A stretch of 53,508 nucleotides of DNA from Pseudomonadota bacterium (GCA_002862545.1 PKDJ01000295.1:1-53508); one strand, 5' to 3'. Numbered from the stretch's first letter, positions 18,755 through 27,190 are shown. Numbers and translations are program-made. The notes: generated from the letters alone by a model not told the origin.

Positions 18755-19182
18755 GGGCGTCGGAGGCTCTGGAGGCCGCACTCGACGGCGCAAGCGGCTC
18801 AGGACGCATTCGCGCCACGGGCGACGACGGCACGGCCGAGATCGATGCCGTCGCCATCGGCCCGATCGGCGTGCGCGTCCGAGAGGTGACCGTCGGTCGC
18901 GATGCAGACATCGACATCAGCGAGGAGGCCGAGGCCCTGCCGGATCGCCTCCGCTCCCTGCCGCATCGGGTCGTTCCGATCGAGGTCGACCCCGACCTCG
19001 GAGGCGCCATTCTCCGCAGTCGCCCACAAGACATGCGGGACGGTGAGTTCTGGGAGGTCGATGTGCGCCGGCGACGCACCACGGTCCGAAAGCAGCGGGT
19101 CCGCGAGGACGGACACCGGGAGCCTGCCGAGTTCGCGCTCACCCGGGAGCAGCTCCAGAGACTGATCGACGAGGCGCGCTGA
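18751..19182 (+). CDS. Unknown fourth gene of the prkA-yeaH-spoVR operon
   Basis: 143 residues; I do not recognise a family. Its ATG overlaps the spoVR stop in an ATGA, so translation should be coupled. The sequence is soluble and charged: a small beta-rich first half (RIRATGDDGTAEIDAVAIGP, VRVREVTVGRDADIDI), a middle RVVPIEVDPDLGGAILRS, and a basic tail with VDVRRRRTTVRKQRV. The tight linkage implies a job with SpoVR or PrkA. The operon appears to end here, followed by a hairpin at 19187-19218. Confidence 0.8.
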   Translation: MRASEALEAALDGASGSGRIRATGDDGTAEIDAVAIGPIGVRVREVTVGRDADIDISEEAEALPDRLRSLPHRVVPIEVDPDLGGAILRSRPQDMRDGEFWEVDVRRRRTTVRKQRVREDGHREPAEFALTREQLQRLIDEAR

Positions 19183-19186
19183 CGCT

Positions 19187-19218
19187 CTCCGTGCTGTAGG
19201 ATCCGCCTCTGCACGGAG
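19187..19218 (+). promoter_or_regulatory. Hairpin after the prkA operon that pairs with the next gene's Shine-Dalgarno
   Basis: An 8-bp inverted repeat, CTCCGTGC (19187-19194) and GCACGGAG (19211-19218), has a 16-nt loop. The right arm covers four of the five bases of the GGAGG (19215-19219) serving the GTG at 19225. It could end the prkA operon transcript, mask translation of the next gene in read-through mRNA, or both. No T-run follows. Confidence 0.4.
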
Positions 19219-19224
19219 GACACT

Positions 19225-20247
19225 GTGCTCGTCGCGCTCGCACTCGCTCCGCTCGCCGGAGCCCAGACCCTGACCCTGACGGGCTCCTGCCCCGGTCTGT
19301 TCGATCTCGAGGTCTCCGGCGTCACCGCTGGTGGCTCGGTCGCGATCCTCTACACGTCCCGAGGAGAGGGCGAGGGTCTGCTGCCTGGAGGCCCGTGTCG
19401 AGACACGGCCGTCGACATCCTCGAGCCCCGCTTCGCCGCCTCCGTCCGGGATACCGATCTGGACGGCATCGTGCGACTGCGACCTGCCTTCCGTCCCGAG
19501 ACCTGCGGAGCCATCGTTCAGGCCGTCGACCTCGAGACCTGCACCACCACCAACCTCGACACCGTCAGCAGGATTCCGCCCTTCGACGGCCTGCTGCTGT
19601 CCGAGTGGTCGGTGCCCACCGTGCACCACTACGACCTGGAGAGCGGCGCACTGAGTGTGTTCCACACTGCGACCCTCAACGACGTCGACTGCAACGTCGC
19701 CGAGGGAAGCCCCCTCGCGTGGTTCGTCGAGCACGGGAGCGACGACATCGGGAGCTTTGTGCCGGGCAGCGGAGACGGCGTCGACGTGCGCCTCGAAGAC
19801 ACCGACTACCACTACCCGAAGCACATCGCGCTCCATGACCGCCAGATCGTCGTGATGGATCGCAACAACTGCACGCTCGAGCGCTACGACCTCGCCATGC
19901 GGTCTCTCGGCAATGTCCCGCTCGGCTGCACCTCCGGTCAGGGCGTGGCAACCGACGGAGAGCATCTGTTCGTCAGCACCTGGAGCCCGCCCGAGGTGAT
20001 CGAGCTCGATGCCTCCTTCGTCGAGGTCGCGCGGCACCCCTTCCCGAGCGGTATGAGTGGCGACAACCTCGTGGACTTCGCCTACCACCCCCGCTCGGAG
20101 ACCTGGTGGGGCATGGATGCCTCCGGCGAGTCCGGCACGGGCACCTACACCTCCACCCTGGTCGAGTTCACCATGGGGGGTGAGGTCCTCTCGAGCATCG
20201 AGCTGGGCATCAACGTCGACGGGCTCGGAGCCAAGGCCTGCCGCTGA
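19225..20247 (+). CDS. Secreted beta-propeller-like protein, unknown function
   Basis: 340 residues. Start GTG 19225 has GGAGG with 5-nt spacing. The N-terminus LVALALAPLAGAQ is a short signal peptide. Residues 15-120 contain four cysteines and a small beta domain; residues 125-340 read as irregular beta-propeller repeats (HIALHDRQIVVMDRNNC, GQGVATDGEHLFVSTW, LVDFAYHPRSETWWGMD). No catalytic motif seen. A 6-bp hairpin CTGAGG/CCTCAG overlaps its stop at 20244-20259 and may terminate it against the convergent hydrolase gene. Confidence 0.7.
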   Translation: MLVALALAPLAGAQTLTLTGSCPGLFDLEVSGVTAGGSVAILYTSRGEGEGLLPGGPCRDTAVDILEPRFAASVRDTDLDGIVRLRPAFRPETCGAIVQAVDLETCTTTNLDTVSRIPPFDGLLLSEWSVPTVHHYDLESGALSVFHTATLNDVDCNVAEGSPLAWFVEHGSDDIGSFVPGSGDGVDVRLEDTDYHYPKHIALHDRQIVVMDRNNCTLERYDLAMRSLGNVPLGCTSGQGVATDGEHLFVSTWSPPEVIELDASFVEVARHPFPSGMSGDNLVDFAYHPRSETWWGMDASGESGTGTYTSTLVEFTMGGEVLSSIELGINVDGLGAKACR

Positions 20248-20262
20248 GGCGGTCCTCAGGCC

Positions 20263-20976
20263 TCAGTCGGCCCGAGGAGCGACCACCCGAGAGACGATGT
20301 TCCACACGTCGGGGTCGAGGCAGAGACCGGCGTGGGAGGCCGTCACCTCGTGATGAACAGCGTTCGGGCTGACCCGATCGATGCTGGCCGGCCAGGAGAC
20401 CACCCGGTCCCTGCGCGAGAAGATGATGTCCACGCGAGTCCGGATGGGGTGAGCACGGTCCCGAGCCGCGATGCGCTCCGCGATGCCGGTGCAGGCAGCA
20501 GGTCCGTAGCTAGCTGCCGCGATGGTGTGCCCCGGTCCCGTGACCGGCGTGCCGAACGTGACGACACTGCGCACCTTGTCCGGGAACTCCCGCGCCACCT
20601 CACGCGCGACGACGCCCCCCAGACTCCAGCCGACCAGAGTCACAGGCTCGGAGAGGGAGGCGGCGACGACGCGAGCATCCTCCTCGACCCGCCCGCGGTT
20701 GGTCCCTCGACCCCAGTGTCGGGCATCGTGACCGAGCCACCGCAAGTACTGTCGCATCAGCTCGAGGCTCTCCTCCGGGCAGCGCCAGCCCGGGATGAGC
20801 ACGGCCCGCCCCCGCCGCGGCGCGTGGTCGCAGAGCAGCCGGGGCCCCGCCGCTGCGAGTCGCGCCCAGTGCACCGGGAGGCGTCGCCACTCGGAGAGCA
20901 TCGCCCGTGCACGAGTCGGCACCCGTGGCGCAGGCGCAGGCGCAGGCGGTGGCTGGGAGTGCGTGTGCAGGGCCAT
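20263..20976 (-). CDS. Alpha/beta-fold hydrolase
   Basis: 237 residues with no signal peptide. A Pro/Ala-rich start is followed by RGRAVLIPGW (oxyanion loop), VTLVGWSLGG with nucleophile Ser118, VVTFGTPVTGPG, FSRRDRVV (acid residue) and VTASHAGL (catalytic histidine). The triad is complete. It resembles small lipases/acyl hydrolases of the GTP-type (FGTPVTG) group. Substrate unknown. A Met at residue 26 is an alternative start, but neither has a clear ribosome binding site. Confidence 0.8.
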   Translation of the reverse strand: MALHTHSQPPPAPAPAPRVPTRARAMLSEWRRLPVHWARLAAAGPRLLCDHAPRRGRAVLIPGWRCPEESLELMRQYLRWLGHDARHWGRGTNRGRVEEDARVVAASLSEPVTLVGWSLGGVVAREVAREFPDKVRSVVTFGTPVTGPGHTIAAASYGPAACTGIAERIAARDRAHPIRTRVDIIFSRRDRVVSWPASIDRVSPNAVHHEVTASHAGLCLDPDVWNIVSRVVAPRAD

Positions 20977-21117
20977 GACTCGCTCTAGCGCAGCGGAAGA
21001 GCCGAGAGGACAATCCGCGGCGCAGAAGGAAGCTCGGAGGCTTTCCTGCCTCGGCAGTCGACGCCTGAGCTTCCTCCCTACAGCGCACTCAAGCTAGACT
21101 GCGTGCCTGGAGGTCTC

Positions 21118-22131
21118 GTGCGCATTGCCTTGTTCCTGCTCGCCGCGTGCAGCGCATCGCCGAATCCCGCCTCGCTCGGCGAGGCGCGCCCAGACCTCGG
21201 CGACACGGAGATGCTGCCACCGCCCTCCTACGTGAGCCTCTCCGGACCTGAGTTTGCCGCCGTAGGGTCGCGCTACGACCTCGTCATCGCCGATGCACTG
21301 GAGGGTGAGCGCGCCTTCCTCGTCGTCGGCTCGGAGCCGGGTGAGGGCCCCTGTGCGCGCCGGATCGGCGGCTACTGCCTCGACCTCGCTGCGCCCGTCG
21401 CGCGGTACGCGGAGGCCGAGGTCGCTGCAGGTGGGCGGGCTGTCTTCGAGCTGATCGCCCCGCCCTGGGCCGATACCCAGTACTGCTTCCAGGCCGTCGT
21501 TCCACGCGGACCGACCGGCATCGCCACCGCCCTGTCCGACGTGGTCTGCGTCGACTTCTGCGCCGCGGACGACGAGGACGGCGACGGCGTCTGCGATGCC
21601 TACGATGCCTGCCCAGGTGGCGATGATCGCCGTGACATCGACGAAGACGGCATCTGTGACCTCCTCGACCTGTGCCCACGCGACCCGGGCGAGCCCGACG
21701 AAGACGGCGACGGGATCTGCGACCCCGACGATGTCTGTCCAGGCGGCGTCGACGCCGACACCGACGGCGACGGAATCCTAGACGGCTGCGACTATGCGCC
21801 GATGGCCAACGAGGTCGCCTGGGGTGACCACGTCTACGCCGCGATCGACGACACGCCCGTGGACGCTGGCTACGGCGAGTTCGGCAGCTGCCAGACCGAC
21901 CCGATGCCCATCCCCGAGGGCTGGGAGCTCGCACCAGATGTGGCCGGGATGGAGGAGTTCATCTACGACCACGGCTGGTCCACCCACTGCATGATCCTGG
22001 CTGACGGCTGCTCCTATGGCACCTTCAACTACGGTCGAGGGGGCTGCAGCTGCGGCGTGCTCGGCAGCGACGGCCTGAACTACTGGGCCAACAGCTGCTC
22101 GCGGCGCGTGCTCATCCGACGCCCCGGCTGA
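21118..22131 (+). CDS. Lipoprotein with thrombospondin type-3 calcium-binding repeats
   Basis: 337 residues from GTG 21118, chosen because GGAGG lies four bases upstream; GTG 21103 would add five residues. The signal RIALFLLAAC is a lipoprotein signal. A beta-rich domain is followed by three to four thrombospondin-3 type repeats (DEDGDGVCDAYDACPGG, DIDEDGICDLLDLCP, DEDGDGICDPDDVCP, DTDGDGILDGCD), which bind calcium. A Cys/Gly-rich C-terminal domain (GGCSCGVLGSDGLNYW) ends the protein. Likely a surface structural protein. Convergent with the next gene, 6 bp apart. Confidence 0.75.
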   Translation: MRIALFLLAACSASPNPASLGEARPDLGDTEMLPPPSYVSLSGPEFAAVGSRYDLVIADALEGERAFLVVGSEPGEGPCARRIGGYCLDLAAPVARYAEAEVAAGGRAVFELIAPPWADTQYCFQAVVPRGPTGIATALSDVVCVDFCAADDEDGDGVCDAYDACPGGDDRRDIDEDGICDLLDLCPRDPGEPDEDGDGICDPDDVCPGGVDADTDGDGILDGCDYAPMANEVAWGDHVYAAIDDTPVDAGYGEFGSCQTDPMPIPEGWELAPDVAGMEEFIYDHGWSTHCMILADGCSYGTFNYGRGGCSCGVLGSDGLNYWANSCSRRVLIRRPG

Positions 22132-22137
22132 CCGCAG

Positions 22138-22884
22138 CTACTCGCCCGCGATCCAGTCGAGGTGCCAGGTCGCCCAGTCTGTCGGCAGCTTGTGCCCCCC
22201 CTCGTAGAAGCAGAGGGTGAGGTCACAGCCGGTCCACGCGGTGCACGCGAGCCCCTCGGAGTCCGCAGGTGCCGCCTCGGCCGAGCAGCCCCAGGCCTCC
22301 CGAAGCACGTCGATGGACGGCTCTGGCCCCACCTGGTGGGTCCAGCCGATCGGACGTCCCTCGAGCGGCCAGATGCCGTCGTCGTCGCCGTGAAGGTGCC
22401 GCACCGGACGAGGAGGCCCCGTGCAGTCCGAGGGACGGGGCTCCCAGAAGCCTCCGGCGATGGGCAAGTAGCCGTCGTAGGCTCCCGCGCCGAAGCAGGC
22501 CTGATCGTAGACCATGGACGCCCCGTTGCTGTGACCAGAGAGCCACACCCCGGTCAGCTCGAAGCGTTCCCGGAGGTCTGCGGCGACCGCGTCCAGGAAG
22601 GCGCGGTCATCCCGCTCGATGGCATCCACGTGCAGACCGATCTTCCAGTCGTTGGACTCGCCAGCCGGAAAGGCCACGATCGACGGACCCGCTCGGAAGT
22701 CACGCAGCAAGGATCCGTTCTTCAGGTACTTCTCGGGCTCGCCGTTGTGCCCGTGCAGGTGAACGACTGCGGGCAGCGGCTCAGAGGGCAGCTCGTCGGG
22801 CACGATCAGCAGGTAGTAGCCCTCGTCGAGGTCGATCCGCTCCGGAACGTCACTCGTGCATGCGAGCAAGCCGACAAGCCACAT
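22138..22884 (-). CDS. Polyhydroxybutyrate-depolymerase-like esterase lipoprotein
   Basis: 248 residues. MWLVGLLAC is a compact lipoprotein signal; GGAG lies five bases before ATG 22884. The mature part matches the exported PHB depolymerase/feruloyl-esterase (LpqC-like) group: AVVHLHGHNGEP, VWLSGHSNGASM with Ser119, HLHGDDDGIWP and a late EGGHKLP for the histidine. Four cysteines in the last third suggest disulfides. It probably cleaves short esters outside the inner membrane; the polymer or substrate cannot be told from sequence. Confidence 0.75.
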   Translation of the reverse strand: MWLVGLLACTSDVPERIDLDEGYYLLIVPDELPSEPLPAVVHLHGHNGEPEKYLKNGSLLRDFRAGPSIVAFPAGESNDWKIGLHVDAIERDDRAFLDAVAADLRERFELTGVWLSGHSNGASMVYDQACFGAGAYDGYLPIAGGFWEPRPSDCTGPPRPVRHLHGDDDGIWPLEGRPIGWTHQVGPEPSIDVLREAWGCSAEAAPADSEGLACTAWTGCDLTLCFYEGGHKLPTDWATWHLDWIAGE

Positions 22885-23002
22885 GCCTTCTCCGTGAGCA
22901 CCCGGGCGTCATGGCCGCGCCGCTCGAGCCAACGGTAACCCCCGACCGGCCGCGCTCACCCGCGCCGTCGTCATGAGGTCAGCCGACGCTCGTGAGGGTC
23001 CG

Positions 23003-23422
23003 CTACCGCTCGGCGAGCGGGTCACGACCCTCGCCCACGAGGAGCACCTCGAGGAGTCCCTCCGGAGACGAGACGGTCCTCGCCAGCAGTGAGCCTCGAT
23101 GCAGCGATCGCGTGGGCATGAACAGAACGTCCACCGACCAGCTGGCGTCCGGCTCGAGTCGCAGCGGCCTCGGCGGCTCTCGCAAGAGCTGAAAGGACGA
23201 TCCGCCGAGCCAGAGGTCGAGCGCAACCGGCTCGGTGCCGGCGTTGACCAGCTCGACCGACAGCGCAGTCGTCGTGCCCAGATCTCGCCGGCCGAAGTCG
23301 ACCACCTCGGGTGTGGACCTCAGGACCTCCATGCCCGTGTCGACGCCATCGAGCGACGGCCCACACGCCATCAACGCCAGCAGACTCAGCCGCAGCTCAA
23401 CCCCCCATGGACGAATGCCCAC
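23003..23422 (-). CDS. Small lipoprotein with an ASPM-SPD-2-Hydin-like beta domain
   Basis: 139 residues from GTG 23422. The signal RLSLLALMAC is a lipoprotein signal. The mature part is one Ig-like domain of the ASH / choice-of-anchor-D type: TPEVVDFGRRDLGTT, SVELVNAGTEPVALDL, FQLLREPPRPLRLEP, WSVDVLFMPTRS. Usually such domains come in arrays in surface proteins; here one stands alone. The start codon lies inside a hairpin (23401-23430), and no Shine-Dalgarno is evident, so expression may be controlled at translation. Confidence 0.7.
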   Translation of the reverse strand: MGIRPWGVELRLSLLALMACGPSLDGVDTGMEVLRSTPEVVDFGRRDLGTTTALSVELVNAGTEPVALDLWLGGSSFQLLREPPRPLRLEPDASWSVDVLFMPTRSLHRGSLLARTVSSPEGLLEVLLVGEGRDPLAER

Positions 23423-23430
23423 ATGGGGGG
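23401..23430 (-). promoter_or_regulatory. Hairpin enclosing the start codon of the ASH-domain lipoprotein
   Basis: A perfect 9-bp inverted repeat, CCCCCCATG (23401-23409) and CATGGGGGG (23422-23430), flanks a 12-nt loop. On the minus strand it follows the PH-domain gene (stop at 23438) by 7 bp, and the GTG start (23420-23422) lies in the loop and stem edge. It may act as a terminator for the upstream gene, a translational lock, or both. Confidence 0.4.
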
Positions 23431-23437
23431 GCGAGCG

Positions 23438-23938
23438 TCACAGGTGTCGGCGGACAGCCGTGGCAAAGGCCTGGGCGTCACTCGGGCTGACGAGCAGGTG
23501 CTTGCGCCCCTCGCACTCGACGAGGACCAGGTCGGACCGGCGACTCACGTACATCTCCAGCGTTCCGATTGACGTGACGAGCCACCCGAAGCTGCCAAAC
23601 AAGCCGCCCGCTCCGACCCGCATGCCCCAGCCGACCTCGCGAGTGAAGGCATCGCCAGCGAAGGTGCGAGCAGCACGCACGGCCGTCCACGGCACGGTGC
23701 GACGCCACACGGGAAACACCATCGTGATGCCGTCCTCACCCACGTCGTAGCGGGCCGGACGCGCGACCAGCCAGATCGCCACGAAGAGGACCATCAGCAG
23801 GCCTGCCGTGGAGCCCATGGACACGGCGAGCGGACTGGCCTGTGCGAGGCCAAGCAAGATGACCGGCATCGCCAGCAGCCCTGCAGTGAGGGCAGTCATC
23901 GGACGAGTCATGGGAGCGAGCGGAAAAGACTGTGACAT
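23438..23938 (-). CDS. Membrane protein with bacterial PH-like domain
   Basis: 166 residues from ATG 23938, which has GGAGG six bases upstream. Two closely spaced hydrophobic helices (MTALTAGLLAMPVILLGLA, STAGLLMVLFVAIWLVA) are followed by a beta-rich domain: YDVGEDGITMVFPVWRRT, VPWTAVRAARTF, LEMYVSRRSDLVLVECEG, HLLVSPSDAQAFATAVR. This layout matches small bacterial PH-domain membrane proteins of the YcxB/bPH kind. Role unknown. It sits 15 bp upstream of the ASH-domain lipoprotein, probably in one transcript. Confidence 0.7.
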   Translation of the reverse strand: MSQSFPLAPMTRPMTALTAGLLAMPVILLGLAQASPLAVSMGSTAGLLMVLFVAIWLVARPARYDVGEDGITMVFPVWRRTVPWTAVRAARTFAGDAFTREVGWGMRVGAGGLFGSFGWLVTSIGTLEMYVSRRSDLVLVECEGRKHLLVSPSDAQAFATAVRRHL

Positions 23939-24039
23939 CGACAACCTCCGTCCCCCACTACGGGTACGCCCGCACGGCATTCCCAAGAAAGTGATGCAGA
24001 GCGCTCAGCCACTCTGTCCAAGTGCTCGAGGGCCCCCCT

Positions 24040-24225
24040 TCAACCCCAGCCATCACCGCCCTCGCGCGGAACGTCCACACGCACGATGCCGCACTTCGGG
24101 CAGCGGAAGAAGCGCACGTAGATCGGTCCAGCGAGGTTGGGCTGTCCGGTCCACTCCATCCAGGAGCCGCAGGTCGGACACTTTCGGGCGGTCGGGCCCT
24201 GCCGGCGGGGAGCATTCACAGACAT
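24040..24225 (-). CDS. Small zinc-ribbon protein
   Basis: 61 residues with two Cys pairs, RKCPTCGSWMEW and FRCPKCGIVRVD, spaced about 20 residues apart, a classic zinc ribbon. The rest is basic at the N-terminus (APRRQGPTARK). Such proteins bind nucleic acid or stabilise a partner; nothing here decides which. ATG 24225 is chosen; a GTG one codon upstream is possible. Confidence 0.65.
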   Translation of the reverse strand: MSVNAPRRQGPTARKCPTCGSWMEWTGQPNLAGPIYVRFFRCPKCGIVRVDVPREGGDGWG

Positions 24226-24409
24226 CACGTAACGACCGCTCCGCGCCTCTCGACCCCACCCGCCGCCCGCGGACTCGATGGCCCATCGTCCTGCCCGCTG
24301 ACGCTATGGGATGCCGGATGCCGGCCCCGTCCGACGGGCAGATGTTCCGCCGACGCCAGGAGCAGCCTCGCTCGATGGCTCGACGGCTACGGGGCCATCG
24401 GAGGTGTCC

Positions 24410-24952
24410 GTGCTGCTCGCTCTCGCTCTCGCCTGCGCCGTCGACGCTGTCGAGCCCCCGACAGCCGCCGCGGTCACTCCGACTGACGACGGCAAGTGTG
24501 CCGTGGACCTCACCCGCAGCTGTCTCGGACAGCCGCCCCTCGACGCCCTGCCCGAGGCACGCCCCGAGGACGCGATCAACGTCCTCGGTGAGCCTCTCGC
24601 CACCTGCGGCCTCGAGCCTCGGACGGGGTGGCATCGAGACGGCACCTGCCGCTCCGCCACCAGCGACGGAGGCGCGCATGTCGTGTGTGCGGAGGTGACC
24701 AGCACCTTCCTCGAGGCCACACGGGCGCGCGGAAACGACCTCTCGCGCCCGTCGCCCGCGCACGGCTTCCCCGGCCTCGTCCCTGGTGATCGCTGGTGCT
24801 TGTGCGCCTCACGCTGGGCCGAGGCCGAGGCCGCGGGCGTTGCCCCGCCCGTGATCCTCGAGGCGACCCAAGCCTCGGCGCTGGCGACCATTCCCTTCGC
24901 CAAGCTCTCCGACCACGCGGCAGGCTCGGGCGGCCCGACTCCGGGCCACTGA
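24410..24952 (+). CDS. Exported DUF2237-family protein (probable lipoprotein)
   Basis: 180 residues from GTG 24410, which has GGAGG (24400-24404) with 5-nt spacing. The N-terminus LLALALAC fits a short lipoprotein signal, then a roughly 45-residue spacer. The DUF2237 core follows in order: DAINVLGEPLATCG, TGWHRDGTC, HVVCAEVTSTFLEATRARGNDL, FPGLVPGDRWCLCA, GVAPPVILEATQ. DUF2237 proteins are normally about 120-residue cytoplasmic proteins of unknown function, so an export signal is unusual. The gene lies 108 bp ahead of the Ser/Thr kinase gene on the same strand. Confidence 0.75.
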   Translation: MLLALALACAVDAVEPPTAAAVTPTDDGKCAVDLTRSCLGQPPLDALPEARPEDAINVLGEPLATCGLEPRTGWHRDGTCRSATSDGGAHVVCAEVTSTFLEATRARGNDLSRPSPAHGFPGLVPGDRWCLCASRWAEAEAAGVAPPVILEATQASALATIPFAKLSDHAAGSGGPTPGH

Positions 24953-25060
24953 CCGGGCGGGGCTCGACGCCCTGTGCACGCTGACTCGGTGGCCGCCTCC
25001 AGAGGCGCTCCCCTACCGACAGGGCCACGGCTGTGGCACCATGGACACCTGGAGTCCTGG

Positions 25061-26212
25061 GTGTCTACCTCGTTTCAGGTCGGCCCCCTCCTCGGGGTCG
25101 GCTCCTTCGGTTCGGTCTACCAGGCCACCCTCTGCCGACCGCATGGGCTGCGTCAGGCGGTGGCCCTCAAGGTGCTGCGACCCGACCTGCCCTCCCCGAT
25201 CATTCGGCGCTTTCGCGATGAGGCACGCCTCCTCGCGCTTCTCCAGCATGCCTCGATCGTGCGCGTCTTCGAGCTGGGCTCCCTGCCGGATGGTTGCTGG
25301 TTCGTGGCCATGGAGCACATCGAGGGGGTCGATCTCCAGTGGGCGAGCGAGCAGCTCGGACCCCTGCCACCAGCACTGGTCTGGCACCTGGGAGTGCGCG
25401 TCGCCTGCGCCCTCGACTACGCGTGGACCCACCGCCCGGCTGACGGAGAGCCTCTCCGAATCGAGCACCGCGACATCAAGCCCCCGAACATCCTCATCAC
25501 CCCGCGGGGTGATGTCCGCGTGCTCGACTTTGGACTCGCACGGGCTCGGTTTCCAGCTCGGGAGGCACGCACCGAGGTGGGCGGAGCCTTCGGGACGCTC
25601 CCCTACATGTCACCCGACCGCTGGACGGGCCTCGACGACCCTTCGAACGACATCTTCGCGCTGGGCACCACGCTGGCGGAGCTCTTGTCAGGGTTCCACG
25701 CCACGGGAGACCCCTCGTTCGCGAAGCAGCAGGTCTGGCGGGACCGCTGCCTCGACGAGGCCGAGCGCCTGGTCGGACCGGATGCAGCGGGCCTGCTCCG
25801 CGAGATGTGCTCCCCCAAGATCAAGCTCCGGCCCCCAGCCGCAGAGGTACGCGAGCGCCTCCGGGCGCTGCGCGGACCGCCCGAGGCCATCCTTCCTTGG
25901 CTGCAGAGCGCAATCCCCCTGCTCGTGAGCGCTCGAACCCTGAAGCAAGGCCCTCTGTCCAACCGTCGCATTCGCCCCGACAGCCCTCGCGTGACTCAAC
26001 CCACTGCGGAGCCGGAGACGCCACCCGCAGCCCCGCCCGAGCTGACGCCGCCCGCCCCGTCCTCTGAGCGCGATGAGCCCCTCACACCGACGCACACGGG
26101 CCCGGCCCGCCGCCTGGCCACGCCGCTGGCGGCCACCCTCGGACTGCTCGCCGCGAGCCTGGTCGTGAACGTCGCACTGGTGATGCTGGTGGCGTTCCTC
26201 GCGCTGTGGTGA
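25061..26212 (+). CDS. Hanks-type Ser/Thr protein kinase with C-terminal membrane anchor
   Basis: 383 residues from GTG 25061 (GGAG with 6-nt spacing). All catalytic motifs are present: glycine loop GVGSFGSVY (12-20), ALKVL with Lys37, HRDIKPPN with Asp138, and DFGLA (156-160). The activation segment ends in PYMSPDRW in place of the usual APE. After residue 290 comes a Pro-rich cytoplasmic linker, then a single C-terminal transmembrane helix (LGLLAASLVVNVALVMLV) with no periplasmic sensor. This is the usual myxobacterial-style kinase. Substrates unknown. Confidence 0.9.
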   Translation: MSTSFQVGPLLGVGSFGSVYQATLCRPHGLRQAVALKVLRPDLPSPIIRRFRDEARLLALLQHASIVRVFELGSLPDGCWFVAMEHIEGVDLQWASEQLGPLPPALVWHLGVRVACALDYAWTHRPADGEPLRIEHRDIKPPNILITPRGDVRVLDFGLARARFPAREARTEVGGAFGTLPYMSPDRWTGLDDPSNDIFALGTTLAELLSGFHATGDPSFAKQQVWRDRCLDEAERLVGPDAAGLLREMCSPKIKLRPPAAEVRERLRALRGPPEAILPWLQSAIPLLVSARTLKQGPLSNRRIRPDSPRVTQPTAEPETPPAAPPELTPPAPSSERDEPLTPTHTGPARRLATPLAATLGLLAASLVVNVALVMLVAFLALW

Positions 26213-26292
26213 GCCCCGTCCGTCAGTGTCGACTCTAGCCCTGGAGACCCGATGGGCGATAGACTCCCGCGTCGCGTGTCCCGGAGCCCCTC

Positions 26293-27177
26293 ATGCCCTT
26301 CAGAGTGACCGGTCAGGTATCCGTGGTCGAGACCGGCATTCCCATCCCGTCTCTGCGGGTTCGAATCTGGGACCGAGACCTCGTGTTCGACGACGACTTG
26401 GGCGAGGTGATCACCCAGCCAGACGGTTGCTTCGAGCACACCTTCGAGCGCAAAGACTTCGACGACTTCGGGTTCGAGCCCTTTCCCGACCTGTACCTGA
26501 TCGTGACCACGTCGGAGGGACGCCTGCTGCTCGATACCAGTGACGAGACCCGCTACAACGCCTCGGAGAACGAGCACTTCGAGCTGAAGCTGCCGGCCGC
26601 ATCGATCGTCGAAGACGACGGAGCGCTCTTCTGGGGCATCCGCCCTCGCGTGACAGGCACCCTCTCGGTGATGGACGGCAAGACGGAGATACCGGCCTAC
26701 ATCGACAACGTCGCCGACGCCATCGATGAGCTGCTGATCGAGCTGTGGGATCCGGTGCGAGAGCAGTGCCTCGCTGTCGACGAGCCCACCAATCTCACCT
26801 TCATGCTCTGGTACTTCCTCGGCTCTCACGTCGAGGTCACCGAGCTCGAGCTGCGGGTGAAGCGCAGTGCCGACGGCACCGAGCTCTACAAGAGCGGACG
26901 GTTCCCCGTCTCCCTCGACACGCGGGTGATCGACATTCCGCTACAGCGGAGTGCCCTGCTGCAGCACGAAGACCCCGAGCCGCTGTCCTTCTCCCACACG
27001 CACGTGCCCGCGAACCTTCGGAATGACCGAGTGCCCCTGACCGTGATCACGGTCGAGCCAGCTCCACCTCGCGACATCGCGCCGAGCGGCCCCGTGTCGT
27101 CATCGCGCTCGCGGCCCGCCACTCCCGCACCAGCGGCGACGAGCCCCGAGGGTGGAGATCCGTCCGACTCCGCGTAG
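26293..27177 (+). CDS. Transthyretin-like beta-domain protein, unknown function
   Basis: 294 residues, ATG 26293 with GGAG six bases upstream; no signal peptide. Residues 1-105 form a transthyretin/carboxypeptidase-regulatory-like beta-sandwich: FRVTGQVSVVETGIPIPSLR, VRIWDRDLVFDDDLGEV, TQPDGCFEHTFERKDF and PDLYLIVTTSEG. Residues 110-240 form a second beta-rich region, followed by a Pro/Ser/Ala tail. I do not know the function. It lies 80 bp after the kinase gene and could be co-transcribed with it. Confidence 0.65.
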   Translation: MPFRVTGQVSVVETGIPIPSLRVRIWDRDLVFDDDLGEVITQPDGCFEHTFERKDFDDFGFEPFPDLYLIVTTSEGRLLLDTSDETRYNASENEHFELKLPAASIVEDDGALFWGIRPRVTGTLSVMDGKTEIPAYIDNVADAIDELLIELWDPVREQCLAVDEPTNLTFMLWYFLGSHVEVTELELRVKRSADGTELYKSGRFPVSLDTRVIDIPLQRSALLQHEDPEPLSFSHTHVPANLRNDRVPLTVITVEPAPPRDIAPSGPVSSSRSRPATPAPAATSPEGGDPSDSA

Positions 27178-27190
27178 CGGGCCCGTCCGC

